A DNA stretch of 64,000 nt from Nitrospira sp. (lineage in GTDB: Bacteria; Nitrospirota; Nitrospiria; Nitrospirales; Nitrospiraceae), in contig JANDJE010000006.1 of the NCBI GenBank assembly GCA_024331095.1, positions 36,784-100,783 on the forward strand. The letters are read 5' to 3'. A model generated the notes under the pieces. The model worked only from the letters and a program-made list of their open reading frames with translations, did not search any database and had not been told where the DNA came from. How positions within the stretch are numbered: position 1 is the first letter of the stretch; each line of letters begins with the position of its first letter. Shown piece after piece: positions 34,849 through 43,757 of this stretch. Made by a program: the position numbers and the translations under genes.

Positions 34849-35619
34849 ATGCTCACGTGGTATATGATTGCCGGTCTCATCGGCGCACTGGTCGGAAGCT
34901 TCTTGAACGTGTGCATTTATCGATTGCCGAGACGCGAATCGATCGTATGGCCGGGCTCTCACTGCCCCGCCTGTTCACACCCCATCGCCTGGTACGACAA
35001 TATCCCGCTGGCGAGCTATCTCGTGCTTGTCGGCCGCTGTCGTTCCTGTTCCGTACCCATCCCGTGGCGCTATCCGGTCGTAGAGGGCCTCAATGCGGCG
35101 GGCTACATCGCGTTGCTCTGGTACTTCGGCCTCGGATGGTCAACGGCCGTCTATGCCCTGCTTTATTCTTCGCTTCTCGTCGTGGCCGGAACGGACCTGT
35201 CTCACAAGATCATTCCAAACGCGATCACGCTGCCGGGCACGGCGGTCGGTCTTCTGAGTTCCGCAACCGTCCTGTCGACCGGCTTGGTGAACGGGCTTAT
35301 CGGAATGCTGGTCGGCGGAGGGCTCTTGTGGTTGCTCGCCTGGCTCAGCCCCTACCTGTTCGGGAAGGAAGGAATGGGCGGAGGCGATATCAAGCTGATG
35401 GCCATGATCGGAGCCTTTCTCGGCTGGAAACCGGCGCTTGTGACGATCATGACGGGATCATTGCTCGGCTCCTTGGTCGGGCTGACGCTGATCGGCACAC
35501 GCGTGATTTCTCGGCAGGATTACATCCCATTCGGTCCCTTTCTCGTCTGCGGAGCCTTGATCGCCCTGTTCTTCGAACAACCTCTGTTGAACTGGTATCA
35601 AGGATTGCTGTTGGGATAA
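34849..35619 (+). CDS. pilD: Type IV prepilin peptidase
   Basis: A 256-residue membrane protein from ATG 34849 with GAGG 9 bases upstream (TTG 34843 is an alternative). Seen: GSFLNVCIYRLPR, the four-cysteine zinc motif CPAC and CRSC, the two catalytic aspartates in GTDLSHKIIPNAITLPG and GMGGGDIKLMAMIGAFLG. PilD cuts the leader before the F/M+1 of prepilins and methylates the new N terminus. It fits with the pilin-like genes immediately downstream. Confidence 0.95.
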   Translation: MLTWYMIAGLIGALVGSFLNVCIYRLPRRESIVWPGSHCPACSHPIAWYDNIPLASYLVLVGRCRSCSVPIPWRYPVVEGLNAAGYIALLWYFGLGWSTAVYALLYSSLLVVAGTDLSHKIIPNAITLPGTAVGLLSSATVLSTGLVNGLIGMLVGGGLLWLLAWLSPYLFGKEGMGGGDIKLMAMIGAFLGWKPALVTIMTGSLLGSLVGLTLIGTRVISRQDYIPFGPFLVCGALIALFFEQPLLNWYQGLLLG

Positions 35620-35909
35620 CGCTTCTCCGGCGCCTGTTCCAAGGCGCGGTGCTTCATCCTGTATCTCTTCCTCACCGACCTGTATCCGAATTGTTGCCGG
35701 GAGGAAGGAACGTCGTGTCCAAGCCGGCGCCCTCGTCATGTGTGATTCCTCGCCGAACCGGCACGACCCTCCCATAATCTCGACAGTTTGACGAAAAGCC
35801 CGTCGCGATCGGGGCTTGCCCATCGCTCAAAAACCGAGAGAGACCGGTCGGCATACAGTTTGAGAAGGGAGTACGCCGAACGTATATTTCCAGGGGGCAG
35901 CGGGGTTTC
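35620..35909. other. Intergenic region before the first minor-pilin set
   Basis: About 290 bases without a convincing gene. It holds AAGCCC and GGGCTT around a 9- to 10-base loop (near 35797-35818), which could fold as a hairpin, and a purine-rich AGGGGGCAGCGGGG just ahead of the next ATG. No sigma-54 type GG-N10-GC element of good quality was found here, unlike the second pilin set. Confidence 0.4.
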
Positions 35910-36341
35910 ATGACCCAGCAAGGCAAAACGCTGTTGGAATTGATCGTCTCGCTCGCCGTGCTCGGCATCCTCTCGGCGTTGGCCGGGCCGAACCTCGCCC
36001 ATCTGTACGCGCAGATGCAGCTTCAAACGGTGACGACGGAAGTCGCCTCGGAGTTGCGGTTGGCGAGACAGTTGGCGATCACCCGCCGCGACAGAGTGAT
36101 GGTGACGTTGATGCGAGAGGGAGAATTGCTGGCGGTCGGATTTCTTCAGGAGCCGAACGCGCACCATGTGTACCACTACGGCCGGAGGGGCGTGACGATC
36201 GATGAACCGAGCGGCGGAGACCGCGTCGTGTTCTATCCGAGCGGTCGGACCGCGACGGCCACCACGATTCGTTTACGGAGCCAAGAAGGACGCACGAGGG
36301 AAGTGACGGTGGGATTCAACGGGCGGGTGACTGTCAGATGA
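35910..36341 (+). CDS. GspH/FimT-like pseudopilin, first set
   Basis: A 143-residue protein with a very short leader MTQQG followed by KTLLELIVSLAVLGILSALAG, a type III prepilin signal with E at +5. Position +1 is lysine instead of the usual phenylalanine or methionine. The C-terminal part is a small beta-rich domain of the GspH/FimT kind. Minor pilins of this type start or cap the pilus. Its stop overlaps the next start (ATGA). Confidence 0.78.
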   Translation: MTQQGKTLLELIVSLAVLGILSALAGPNLAHLYAQMQLQTVTTEVASELRLARQLAITRRDRVMVTLMREGELLAVGFLQEPNAHHVYHYGRRGVTIDEPSGGDRVVFYPSGRTATATTIRLRSQEGRTREVTVGFNGRVTVR

Positions 36342-36832
36342 CGCCGATAACGAGAAAGCAAGAAGAAGGCGGCCTGCTGCTGGAAACGATGATCGCCGCC
36401 GTGGTCGCCGGCATCGCGTTCGCAGGAACGATGGGCGCCGTGGAGGTCGCGGTCCGGTTCGTTCGTCATGCGGACTTGACGACCAAGGCGCAATCGGTCG
36501 TTCAGTCCAGATTGGAGGAGAAACGATCGGTCGGCTGGAAATTTCTGTTGGAGGAGGATTCCGATCGAGACGGCGCGCCGGACACGGTGATGAGAGACGA
36601 CGGCCTGGGGGCCGATCAGGCGGCGGGGGATGGAAAGTATTCCGCCACGGCCGACCACGATGGGCTGACCGAAGTCTGGACGATCGAAGCGAATCGTCCC
36701 GGCCCGCTCGCGTCGGTCGGCTTGGTGACCGTCCGATCGCTCGTTACGTTTGAGGGACCGAACGGCCGACGGGAACTGCGCATGGAGACGATCAGGGCGA
36801 ATCCGGTGTTCGTTGGAAGCTCGCAACGGTGA
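36338..36832 (+). CDS. Pseudopilin (PilV/GspI-like), first set
   Basis: A 164-residue protein with a prepilin-type leader MTPITRKQEEG and the hydrophobic helix GLLLETMIAAVVAGIAFAGTMGAVEVA. The E at +5 after the cut G is conserved. The middle contains a DSDRDGAPDTVMRDD stretch that resembles a calcium-binding loop. It follows the FimT-like gene by translational coupling, and a PilW-like gene comes next, the normal order of minor pilins. Confidence 0.7.
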   Translation: MTPITRKQEEGGLLLETMIAAVVAGIAFAGTMGAVEVAVRFVRHADLTTKAQSVVQSRLEEKRSVGWKFLLEEDSDRDGAPDTVMRDDGLGADQAAGDGKYSATADHDGLTEVWTIEANRPGPLASVGLVTVRSLVTFEGPNGRRELRMETIRANPVFVGSSQR

Positions 36833-36866
36833 ATGGGAACGAGAGCGTGATGAAGGCGCGGGAATC

Positions 36867-37574
36867 ATGAGGAGCCGTCTTTCCGACGCATGTGGCCTGT
36901 GTCTGACCGAATTGATGATCGGCATGGCCGCCGCTCTTCTCGTTCTCGCCGCCTGTCTGGAAGTTCTGTATCTGGGGCAACAGGCGGTCGGAGCCGGCAG
37001 CCGGAAAATCGCGCAGCAGCAGGACCGCCGACTCGGTTTGGAAGTGTTCGAACGGGAAGTGCGTCTGGCCACGCCGGAATCCTTGCTAGTGATCGGTCGG
37101 GATACCGTGGAATTTTCGGCGAACATCCATGCTTGGCACACCAATATGACGGCGCCCGTGGAACAGGGGCAAACGGCTCTCCCTGTGCTCGATGGGCGAG
37201 ACTGGGAAAGAGGCAAGTTTGTGAAGCTCTGCGGAGAACAGCGCTGTGAAATCCGTCGCCTTGCCCGTGACGGTCAGCGAAGCCAGTTGTTCCTGGAGAG
37301 CCCGGTGAGCGGTTCGTACCCCATCGGGGCCTCCGTCGAAATGTGGAACCGCGTCACCTATTACACAAGGGCTGGAGGGCCGGTCAGGCTGATGCGCATG
37401 GTCGACGGGGGAGCCGGTGTGTTGATCGCCGATTTGAAGGCGGTGCGGTTTTCCTATCGGGATCGGAAGGGGCTGGCAACGAACGATCCGTCGGCGGTGG
37501 CCCGCGTCATGATAGAGATCGAGCCGGCCGATGCCGCGCGGGTCGAACGACGAACGGTGGCGCTCCGATCGTGA
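36867..37574 (+). CDS. PilW-like minor pilin, first set
   Basis: A 235-residue protein from ATG 36867. The leader MRSRLSDACG is followed by LCLTELMIGMAAALLVLAACLEVL, a prepilin-like helix in which the residue after glycine is leucine. The rest is beta-rich with one CGEQRC cysteine pair. Gene order and size match PilW. It ends 8 bases before the PilX-like gene. Confidence 0.72.
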   Translation: MRSRLSDACGLCLTELMIGMAAALLVLAACLEVLYLGQQAVGAGSRKIAQQQDRRLGLEVFEREVRLATPESLLVIGRDTVEFSANIHAWHTNMTAPVEQGQTALPVLDGRDWERGKFVKLCGEQRCEIRRLARDGQRSQLFLESPVSGSYPIGASVEMWNRVTYYTRAGGPVRLMRMVDGGAGVLIADLKAVRFSYRDRKGLATNDPSAVARVMIEIEPADAARVERRTVALRS

Positions 37575-37582
37575 GAAGAGAG

Positions 37583-39049
37583 ATGTCGAAAAATAGCCTC
37601 CCGATAAAATCCGGCGAGAGGGGCGTGGCGCTGGTGGTCTCCCTCGTGATCGCTCTTTCCCTCGCGGTTATGGGGGTGACGTTGTTGGAGTTGGTCTGGC
37701 AAGAATCGTTGAGCGCGGACGTCGGGAAAAAATCGGTCGTCGCTCAACAGTTGGCCGATGCGGCCGGCGAGATCGTGATCGGATGGTTTCATGATCCCGA
37801 AACCGCTCCGCCTCTGGTCGCCAGGGCCTTGGAAAAACGCTTCGTTTCAACCGATGGAGCCCCCACGTTTTTCGATCGGAACGGGCAGTCGCAATTCGCG
37901 GGGACTTCCGAGCGTCCGGATGTCGTCTTGGACGCATCGGATCCCGTGCATAATCACCTGCTGAACGATCCTGCTTTGGGCTTGTTCCGAAACATGGCCG
38001 AATCAGGAACGGTTCGGCTGTTGAAGATCTATGCTCCCATGAAGCCAGGTTTGCTGTGCACGGTTGAGGTGACGGTGGAAACGAACCATCCGACCCCCTT
38101 CCCGACGCCGTTTCGGCAATCAATCGGCATGCAGTTGGAAGCGTTGGAGCTTCCGGTGTTACGAAGGGGGGTGCAGGCCGGAGGCAGCCTTGATCTTCTG
38201 TCGGATAGTCGATCGATCAGCGGGGTCCACTGGGCGTCAGTCGCGGCTGGAGGAGATGTCGTCATCCGGCGTATCGAAGACGTCCCGGCGTTCAACCCTA
38301 CGGCCCCCGTGACGGGACAGAGCTACGGCGAGAGTTCGATCCTCGAAGATCGTTGGATGCATTTGTGGGCCGGAGGGCTGATTCGAGAAGTGGAGCCGAC
38401 GCCCGGCTCCGTGGGAACCGTTCCTCCGAACGTCCATTCTCGACAGATTCCAACACCGGGGATGTCGTTCGAGGAATGGAGCTACGAGCAACTCAAGCAA
38501 ACCGCGATCAGGTTCGGGAGTTACTATGTGCCGGGCTCGGATGGACTCCTCTATGAGGATGGAAATATGCAGGCAGGGAGAGGCTTGTCTCCTCGCCAGG
38601 TCTTCTCTTCGCAGCAGGTTGGAGATCAACGAGGCTTGATTTTCGTCGACACTCTCGATCGGACCGCTCCGCGTGCGGACAATATGGGCATCATCGAGAT
38701 CAATGCCGGCTATTTCGAGGGAGTCGCGGTGGTCCACGGGCACGTGAGGCTCAATCTTTCCGGCACGGGGAATCGACTCAAGGTTCAAAGCCCGCGCGAA
38801 AACGGGGGCGGTCGGGTGACCGTTGACCTTTCCGGCATCCATCTCAACGGCGTGTTGTACGCGGCGGGAAGCATCGTGGTTGAGAACCCCGTCAAGGTGT
38901 ACGGAGCAGTGATGGCCGAAGGAAACATCAGAGCACCGGATGGTCAGGGACGACTGGAAGTTTGGCATGACGACGACATGAGCTGGGGCCTGTTCCGTGG
39001 AGTGCCGGTCGTCTATCGAGCTCCCGGGACATGGATGGTTCGTTATTGA
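37583..39049 (+). CDS. PilX-like pilus assembly protein with a beta-repeat C-terminal domain
   Basis: A 488-residue protein from ATG 37583 (GTG 37571 also possible). Residues about 10-35, GERGVALVVSLVIALSLAVMGVTLLE, form a PilX-type N-terminal helix. The C-terminal 110 residues (GVAVVHGHVRLNLSGTGNRL, GVLYAAGSIVVENPVKVYGAVMAEGNI) read like successive short beta strands, as in beta-helical surface or bactofilin-like domains. This is much longer than ordinary PilX (about 200 residues), so it may display a binding domain at the pilus tip (inference). Confidence 0.65.
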   Translation: MSKNSLPIKSGERGVALVVSLVIALSLAVMGVTLLELVWQESLSADVGKKSVVAQQLADAAGEIVIGWFHDPETAPPLVARALEKRFVSTDGAPTFFDRNGQSQFAGTSERPDVVLDASDPVHNHLLNDPALGLFRNMAESGTVRLLKIYAPMKPGLLCTVEVTVETNHPTPFPTPFRQSIGMQLEALELPVLRRGVQAGGSLDLLSDSRSISGVHWASVAAGGDVVIRRIEDVPAFNPTAPVTGQSYGESSILEDRWMHLWAGGLIREVEPTPGSVGTVPPNVHSRQIPTPGMSFEEWSYEQLKQTAIRFGSYYVPGSDGLLYEDGNMQAGRGLSPRQVFSSQQVGDQRGLIFVDTLDRTAPRADNMGIIEINAGYFEGVAVVHGHVRLNLSGTGNRLKVQSPRENGGGRVTVDLSGIHLNGVLYAAGSIVVENPVKVYGAVMAEGNIRAPDGQGRLEVWHDDDMSWGLFRGVPVVYRAPGTWMVRY

Positions 39050-39061
39050 GAGAAGGCCACC

Positions 39062-40435
39062 ATGGGCAGAGAACGTTTCACCGGTTTTGAATCACGGCCT
39101 TTCGCCGTGCTTGCCAAACAGGTCGATAACGGGATTGGCGAACGGAGAAGAGACCAGGTCATCGTCACGACGAACGAGCAGGACTCCGCCGTCGTGCGGC
39201 TCGTCAATCAAATCATTGCCGAATCCCATCGTCACGGAGCCTCCGATGTGCATATTGAGCCGTCCGTCGATGGGAAAGAGACAGTCGTCCGTTTTCGCGT
39301 GGACGGTACCTGCTTCACCGGCATGAAAATAGGAGCGGTGTACCAAAGGGCCGTCATCTCCCGCTTGAAGGTCATGGCCAATTTGGATATTGCCGAACGG
39401 CGCAAGCCGCAGGATGGGAAAATCCGGTTTTCGCTGGGGCGAGGGCACGATCTGGAACTGCGAGTGGCGACGATTCCGACGTCCGGGGGAAACGAAGATA
39501 TGGTGCTGCGACTGCTGGCGCAGAAGGACATCATGCCGCTGGAAGCGATGGAGTTTTCACCCGACGTCCTCCGGGCCGTGAAGGCGTTGGCTGAACTGCC
39601 GTATGGCCTATTCCTGTGCGTGGGGCCGACGGGATCGGGCAAAACGACCACGCTCCATGCGATTTTGAAACATATCAACACGGACGAACGGAAAATCTGG
39701 ACGGCGGAAGATCCGATCGAGATTACACAAGAGGGGTTGAGACAGGTCCAAGTTCATCCCAAGATCGGTTTGACGTTCGCCGCCGCGATGAGGGCCTTTT
39801 TGCGAGCGGATCCCGATGTCATCATGATCGGGGAGATGCGAGACAAAGAGACCGCCGATATCGCGATCCAGGCGTCCTTGACCGGCCATCTTGTTTTAAG
39901 CACGTTGCACACGAACAGCGCGGTGGAGACCATAACGAGACTGCTCGATATGGGATGCGATGCGTTGAACGTCGCCGATACGATCGTGGGCGTGCTGGCC
40001 GTCCGTCTCTGTAAACGACTGTGCGAATCATGCAAAGAGCCGTATCGTCCGACGAAACAGGAATATGACGAACTGGTCGAAGGGTATGGACGGTCGCAAT
40101 GGGAAACGCTGAGAGTGCCGTACTCAGAGGACTGGACGTTGTATCGAGCGACGGGGTGTGATCGTTGTCATGGCAGAGGGTTCAGCGGGCGGGTGGCGAT
40201 TCATGAGTTGTTGATCGGAACAAAAGAAATCAAGCGATTGATTCAATCAAAAGCGAGAGCGTCGGAGCTGATGCCGGTCGCCGTGCGACAGGGGATGATC
40301 ACGCTGCTGCAACACGGTATTCAGAAAGTCATCCAGGGGGTTACCACCTATCGGCAGGTCAGAGCCATCGCCATGAGAGAGCACGAGGATTTGTTGGAAC
40401 TCCCGCCCGCTCTTCTCGCAACACCTCGCGTGTAA
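39062..40435 (+). CDS. GspE/PilB-type secretion ATPase lacking the usual N-terminal domain
   Basis: A 457-residue ATPase. Walker A GPTGSGKTTTLH, Asp box, Walker B VIMIGEMRDKETADIA and His box GHLVLSTLHTNSA are intact, and the CESC and CDRC pairs form the zinc site seen in PilB and GspE but not PilT. The MshEN-type N-terminal domain of PilB (about 150 residues) is missing; the protein starts with about 35 unrecognised residues. It is the motor that drives pilin polymerisation, here placed after a minor-pilin set. No pilC or pilM-Q genes are in the window. Confidence 0.85.
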   Translation: MGRERFTGFESRPFAVLAKQVDNGIGERRRDQVIVTTNEQDSAVVRLVNQIIAESHRHGASDVHIEPSVDGKETVVRFRVDGTCFTGMKIGAVYQRAVISRLKVMANLDIAERRKPQDGKIRFSLGRGHDLELRVATIPTSGGNEDMVLRLLAQKDIMPLEAMEFSPDVLRAVKALAELPYGLFLCVGPTGSGKTTTLHAILKHINTDERKIWTAEDPIEITQEGLRQVQVHPKIGLTFAAAMRAFLRADPDVIMIGEMRDKETADIAIQASLTGHLVLSTLHTNSAVETITRLLDMGCDALNVADTIVGVLAVRLCKRLCESCKEPYRPTKQEYDELVEGYGRSQWETLRVPYSEDWTLYRATGCDRCHGRGFSGRVAIHELLIGTKEIKRLIQSKARASELMPVAVRQGMITLLQHGIQKVIQGVTTYRQVRAIAMREHEDLLELPPALLATPRV

Positions 40436-40632
40436 GACACTCCCCGCAAAGAGAGCCGTCTCTCGACTCTGAGAAGCCCCGCCCGTACAAGATTAAGAGG
40501 AACGGACAATTCTTGTCCTTCTGCACGAAAATCGGCCATCCCGCTTTGCCGTTCTCTCGAACTTGCCTGGCGACCTGGGAAGATTTGACAAGAGAATCAA
40601 TCTGTTATCAGCGAGTTTCATAAAAAGCCCCT

Positions 40633-40649
40633 GGGGCACACCGCTTGCT
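40633..40649 (+). promoter_or_regulatory. Sigma-54 promoter candidate for the second pilin set
   Basis: GGGCAC-N5-TTGCT, with GG at 40635-40636 and GC at 40647-40648 separated by exactly 10 bases, matches the -24/-12 consensus TGGCAC-N5-TTGCW except for one base. Transcription would start near 40660. PilA-type genes are sigma-54 dependent in several bacteria. If +1 is right, the ATG at 40666 has almost no leader, and a TTG start at 40708 would be worth considering. Confidence 0.6.
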
Positions 40650-40665
40650 CACTCTGCTATGAGCC

Positions 40666-41184
40666 ATGGTGCAACTTAACCCTATAAGCCAAAGAAGTCA
40701 GGAAGTTTTGGTTCGCGAAGAGGGGTTCACGCTGGTCGAAATTGCCATTGTACTGGCCATTATCGGCATCGCGGCGGCCCTGGCGGGGCCGAACCTCATG
40801 ACCATGTATGCGCGCTATGAGCTCTATCAAACGACGACGTCGCTCTACCAAACGCTGATGTTGGCGCGATCGGCGGCCGTCACCCGCAACACGGTCATCA
40901 CCGCCACTCCATCGAATCTTCCCAGCGGTCAGGGGCAGGTGGTGTTCAATGCGGTGATGACGGCGGAGCCGTTTCCGCTGACGGTGGGATTCGTCTCGCC
41001 GCTGCCGGCGCAACCGATCGGCTTTACCTCCCGCGGCTTGAGTACGACCCCTCTGGCTACGCAAACCGTTCAGCTCCAGAGTCTGCGAGACCCCAATTTG
41101 ATCTATACGATTTCGCTGGCTCCTTCCGGAAAAGTGACCTGGTGCAATCAGGCGGTCAATCCCTGCCTGGTCCAGTCCGGTTGA
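40666..41184 (+). CDS. GspH/FimT-like pseudopilin, second set
   Basis: A 172-residue protein if the ATG at 40666 is used. The prepilin cut is in REEG/FTLVEIAIVLAIIGIAAALAG, a canonical type III signal with F+1 and E+5. A TTG at 40708 would give the leader MVREEG, typical in length, with AGGAAG just upstream but too close. The body is beta-rich and ends with a CNQAVNPC disulfide-type loop, as in major and minor pilins. The similarity of the helix to the gene at 35910 suggests the two are paralogues. Confidence 0.82.
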   Translation: MVQLNPISQRSQEVLVREEGFTLVEIAIVLAIIGIAAALAGPNLMTMYARYELYQTTTSLYQTLMLARSAAVTRNTVITATPSNLPSGQGQVVFNAVMTAEPFPLTVGFVSPLPAQPIGFTSRGLSTTPLATQTVQLQSLRDPNLIYTISLAPSGKVTWCNQAVNPCLVQSG

Positions 41185-41221
41185 TGGGTTGATGGATGGA
41201 GCTGATCATGAGGCTCGGCGC

Positions 41222-41749
41222 ATGAGCGTGCGGCGTCAAGAAGGTGGATTCACCTTGGTTGAAGTACTGGTTTCGGCCACCGTGCTCAGCATCGGCGTGC
41301 TCGGCATGGCGGCCATGCAGGGGATCTCGCTCACCAAGAACGTGGACGCCAACGACCTGTCCATTGTGACCAACCTGGCGTCGGATATGGTGGAACGTAT
41401 TCAAAACAGCCGGCGCAACGCCTGGGCGTACAACGCCATCAACACGGCGGGAGGAGGCAATTGCCTGACCGGAGCGATTCCGGCCGCGCAACCGGCGCCG
41501 CCGTTTCCCGCGGCGCCGCTCTCGGTGGCGGCCACCAGAAAGGTGCAAGGCGATTGCGTGCAATGGAGACAACTGGTTCAAGACTCCAATCTCCTCAACG
41601 TGCAAGGGACCGTGACGGTGACGCCGGTTGCGCCGGTTACGGCCGATTCCGCTTCGGTGCTCGTCACCGTCCGAGTCCAATGGAACGAACGGGCGCAGGG
41701 CCAGAGGCTGCGCCAGGTGGCGTTTCAAACCCAGATTGTGCCGGAGTGA
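41222..41749 (+). CDS. pilV: PilV-type minor pilin, second set
   Basis: A 175-residue protein from ATG 41222, which has GAGG 8 bases upstream; ATG 41192 is the alternative. Leader MSVRRQEGG then FTLVEVLVSATVLSIGVLGMAAMQGISL, the characteristic PilV helix. The rest has a NAWAYNAINTAGGGNC segment and a C-terminal beta region. PilV is one of the tip-complex minor pilins and is followed by PilW and PilX as usual. Confidence 0.85.
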   Translation: MSVRRQEGGFTLVEVLVSATVLSIGVLGMAAMQGISLTKNVDANDLSIVTNLASDMVERIQNSRRNAWAYNAINTAGGGNCLTGAIPAAQPAPPFPAAPLSVAATRKVQGDCVQWRQLVQDSNLLNVQGTVTVTPVAPVTADSASVLVTVRVQWNERAQGQRLRQVAFQTQIVPE

Positions 41750-41757
41750 GCGACGCA

Positions 41758-43059
41758 ATGCGACTCACCGGATTTCACCACGGAGCCGTCGATAGCCGAT
41801 GGGAACGGCCCGGCCAGGGAGGCTTCACCTTGACAGAGGTGATGGTCGCCGCGGCCATGACGACGGCCATTCTGGCCGCGGGGTTTGCCGCCGTCACCAT
41901 GACGCAGAAGACCACACGCATGACCAGCCAGGTGGGTCAAACTCAAGCGACGGTTCGGAGCGCCATCGACATGATCGCGGCGGATTTGAAGGTGGCGGGG
42001 TTCGGCATGCAGGGTTTGGTGGGAGCCGGTGGTGGACCTGGAACGGTGGGGGGCTGTCGCATCAACAATACTCCGGCGGCGTTGGTGCCGACGGACAACA
42101 ATCCGGCCGGGGCGGACATTGGCCCTGACCGGATTTCCATCGTGGTCCCAATGACCAACTCCGTGGCGGCGGCCGGACCTCTCTGGCAGGTCTCGGTTCC
42201 GCCGGCCGGTATGATCGGCGGGCCGAACAGTCCCATCACCAATGTTCCACTCCCCGCCGGGGCGATTGCGGCCATGGAACAGGCGGTTGGAGGGGCGGCG
42301 TTGCTCCCCGGTATGAGCGTGTCGATCGCCGGCACCGCGGGATCGGTGATCCAGAACGCCGGAGGAAGCGGGCTGGTGCTCAATCCGCCTATTCCAGCGC
42401 CGGTTCAGTTTGGAACCGGCACGCAAGTCTATCTGTTGCAGTGCATCACCTATCAAGTTATTCCCCCGCCCGACAATCTCAATCTCTGTCAAGGCAACGC
42501 GCCCTGCCTGGTTCGGGGCGCCGTGCCGGTCGCGTTAGTTCCCGCAGGCACGGCCCCCAACTGTAATCAAGCCGGTTCGACCTGCGTGCCCATCATGGAC
42601 GGAGTCGAGGATTTGCAACTGGCCTATGCCTGTGACGGATGCAGTCCCCTCGTCAACGGAGGCAATCCCGACGGCCAGATCGACGACCTCAACGGCAGCA
42701 ATTCGTTCGACCAAGGAGACTTCATCACGAACCGTGATTGGTTCGGGACCGGCGCGCCGTTCGGCACGTACATGACGCCGGATAAGATCCGGCTGGTTCG
42801 CGTGACGCTTGTGGCTCGGCAGGCGAGGCCGGATCAGGGATTCGGCGAGGCGAATCAGGTCGTGGTGCATACGGGCTTAAGCAGCGGTGCGATGGGCGGC
42901 GGGATCAACGGCGGCATTCTCACGGTAAGCGACCACAACCACGCCGACGGATTGTTTGTCGCGGGTGACAACGGAACTCCGGTCCAACAACAGGCCTATC
43001 TGCAATTACGGCGGCGCATCCTCACCCGAACGGTCGAATTGAGAAATCAGAGGTACTAG
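41758..43059 (+). CDS. pilW: PilW-type minor pilin, second set
   Basis: A 433-residue protein. The leader MRLTGFHHGAVDSRWERPGQGG is followed by FTLTEVMVAAAMTTAILAAGFAAV. Four or more cysteines in the body (CDGC, CVP, CNQ) suggest disulfides. Near residue 300 it has DGQIDDLNGSNSFDQGD, an acidic loop that could bind calcium. PilW joins PilV, PilX and FimT to prime pilus assembly. The following gene starts immediately after its stop. Confidence 0.82.
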   Translation: MRLTGFHHGAVDSRWERPGQGGFTLTEVMVAAAMTTAILAAGFAAVTMTQKTTRMTSQVGQTQATVRSAIDMIAADLKVAGFGMQGLVGAGGGPGTVGGCRINNTPAALVPTDNNPAGADIGPDRISIVVPMTNSVAAAGPLWQVSVPPAGMIGGPNSPITNVPLPAGAIAAMEQAVGGAALLPGMSVSIAGTAGSVIQNAGGSGLVLNPPIPAPVQFGTGTQVYLLQCITYQVIPPPDNLNLCQGNAPCLVRGAVPVALVPAGTAPNCNQAGSTCVPIMDGVEDLQLAYACDGCSPLVNGGNPDGQIDDLNGSNSFDQGDFITNRDWFGTGAPFGTYMTPDKIRLVRVTLVARQARPDQGFGEANQVVVHTGLSSGAMGGGINGGILTVSDHNHADGLFVAGDNGTPVQQQAYLQLRRRILTRTVELRNQRY

Positions 43060-43689
43060 ATGGCGATGGATGAAGAAAGCCGTCGTGGAGTCCGGCCCCT
43101 CCTCATGCAGGATGACCGTGGCATCGCCCTGTTGGCGATGATGATCATCCTGCTGCTGGCGGGCGTGCTCGGCGTGGCGGCTTTGACCATGACCGGCATG
43201 GAAAACTCCATGGCCGGCGCCATGCGCATGGTCGAAGAAGGAACCCATGCGGCCGAGTCGTGCATCGGGGCATCGGTCAACGTGATCCAGCAAAGCATCG
43301 ACGCGGGAACCGTACCCGCGACGCTTATTTCACCCAGCGGACCGGTGCCGGCCGCCAACGCGGTGTTTCTCGGCGAGGAGATCAACGGTGTGCGAGCCAA
43401 CGATCCGGACGTCGCCGTCGGGGCCGGCGGCAATCCGAACATCGTCATGAACGTCAATAATTACGTGGTCAACGGCGACATCGATTTTCAGTACCGCAAG
43501 CAGAAGAGCGGAGGAGTGGCGAGCTTGGCATCCGGCTACGATGGAACAGGCACGGGTGCCGCGTCGGTGGACATGTTCTATCGCATCGATTGCACCGCCC
43601 AGAACGCGGCGACAGGGGCCACGAGCCGCGTGATTGCGGTCTACGACTGTCTGGCGGCGGGGGATGGCTGCACGAGGCGGGCGTATTAG
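43060..43689 (+). CDS. pilX: PilX-type minor pilin / assembly protein, second set
   Basis: A 209-residue protein starting directly at the PilW stop. Residues about 18-45, DDRGIALLAMMIILLLAGVLGVAALTMTGMENSMA, form the PilX N-terminal helix with the downstream N and A residues typical of the family. Two C-terminal cysteines (RIDCTAQN, VYDCLAAGDGC) could form a disulfide. PilX is proposed to help deliver PilY1 to the pilus tip. Normal length for the family. Confidence 0.8.
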   Translation: MAMDEESRRGVRPLLMQDDRGIALLAMMIILLLAGVLGVAALTMTGMENSMAGAMRMVEEGTHAAESCIGASVNVIQQSIDAGTVPATLISPSGPVPAANAVFLGEEINGVRANDPDVAVGAGGNPNIVMNVNNYVVNGDIDFQYRKQKSGGVASLASGYDGTGTGAASVDMFYRIDCTAQNAATGATSRVIAVYDCLAAGDGCTRRAY

Positions 43690-43757
43690 CAGAGACGTTT
43701 CACAACCGATCAATTGGACCGCTGATTGGCGAACCGGCTGACTGGAAGGGGTTAACA

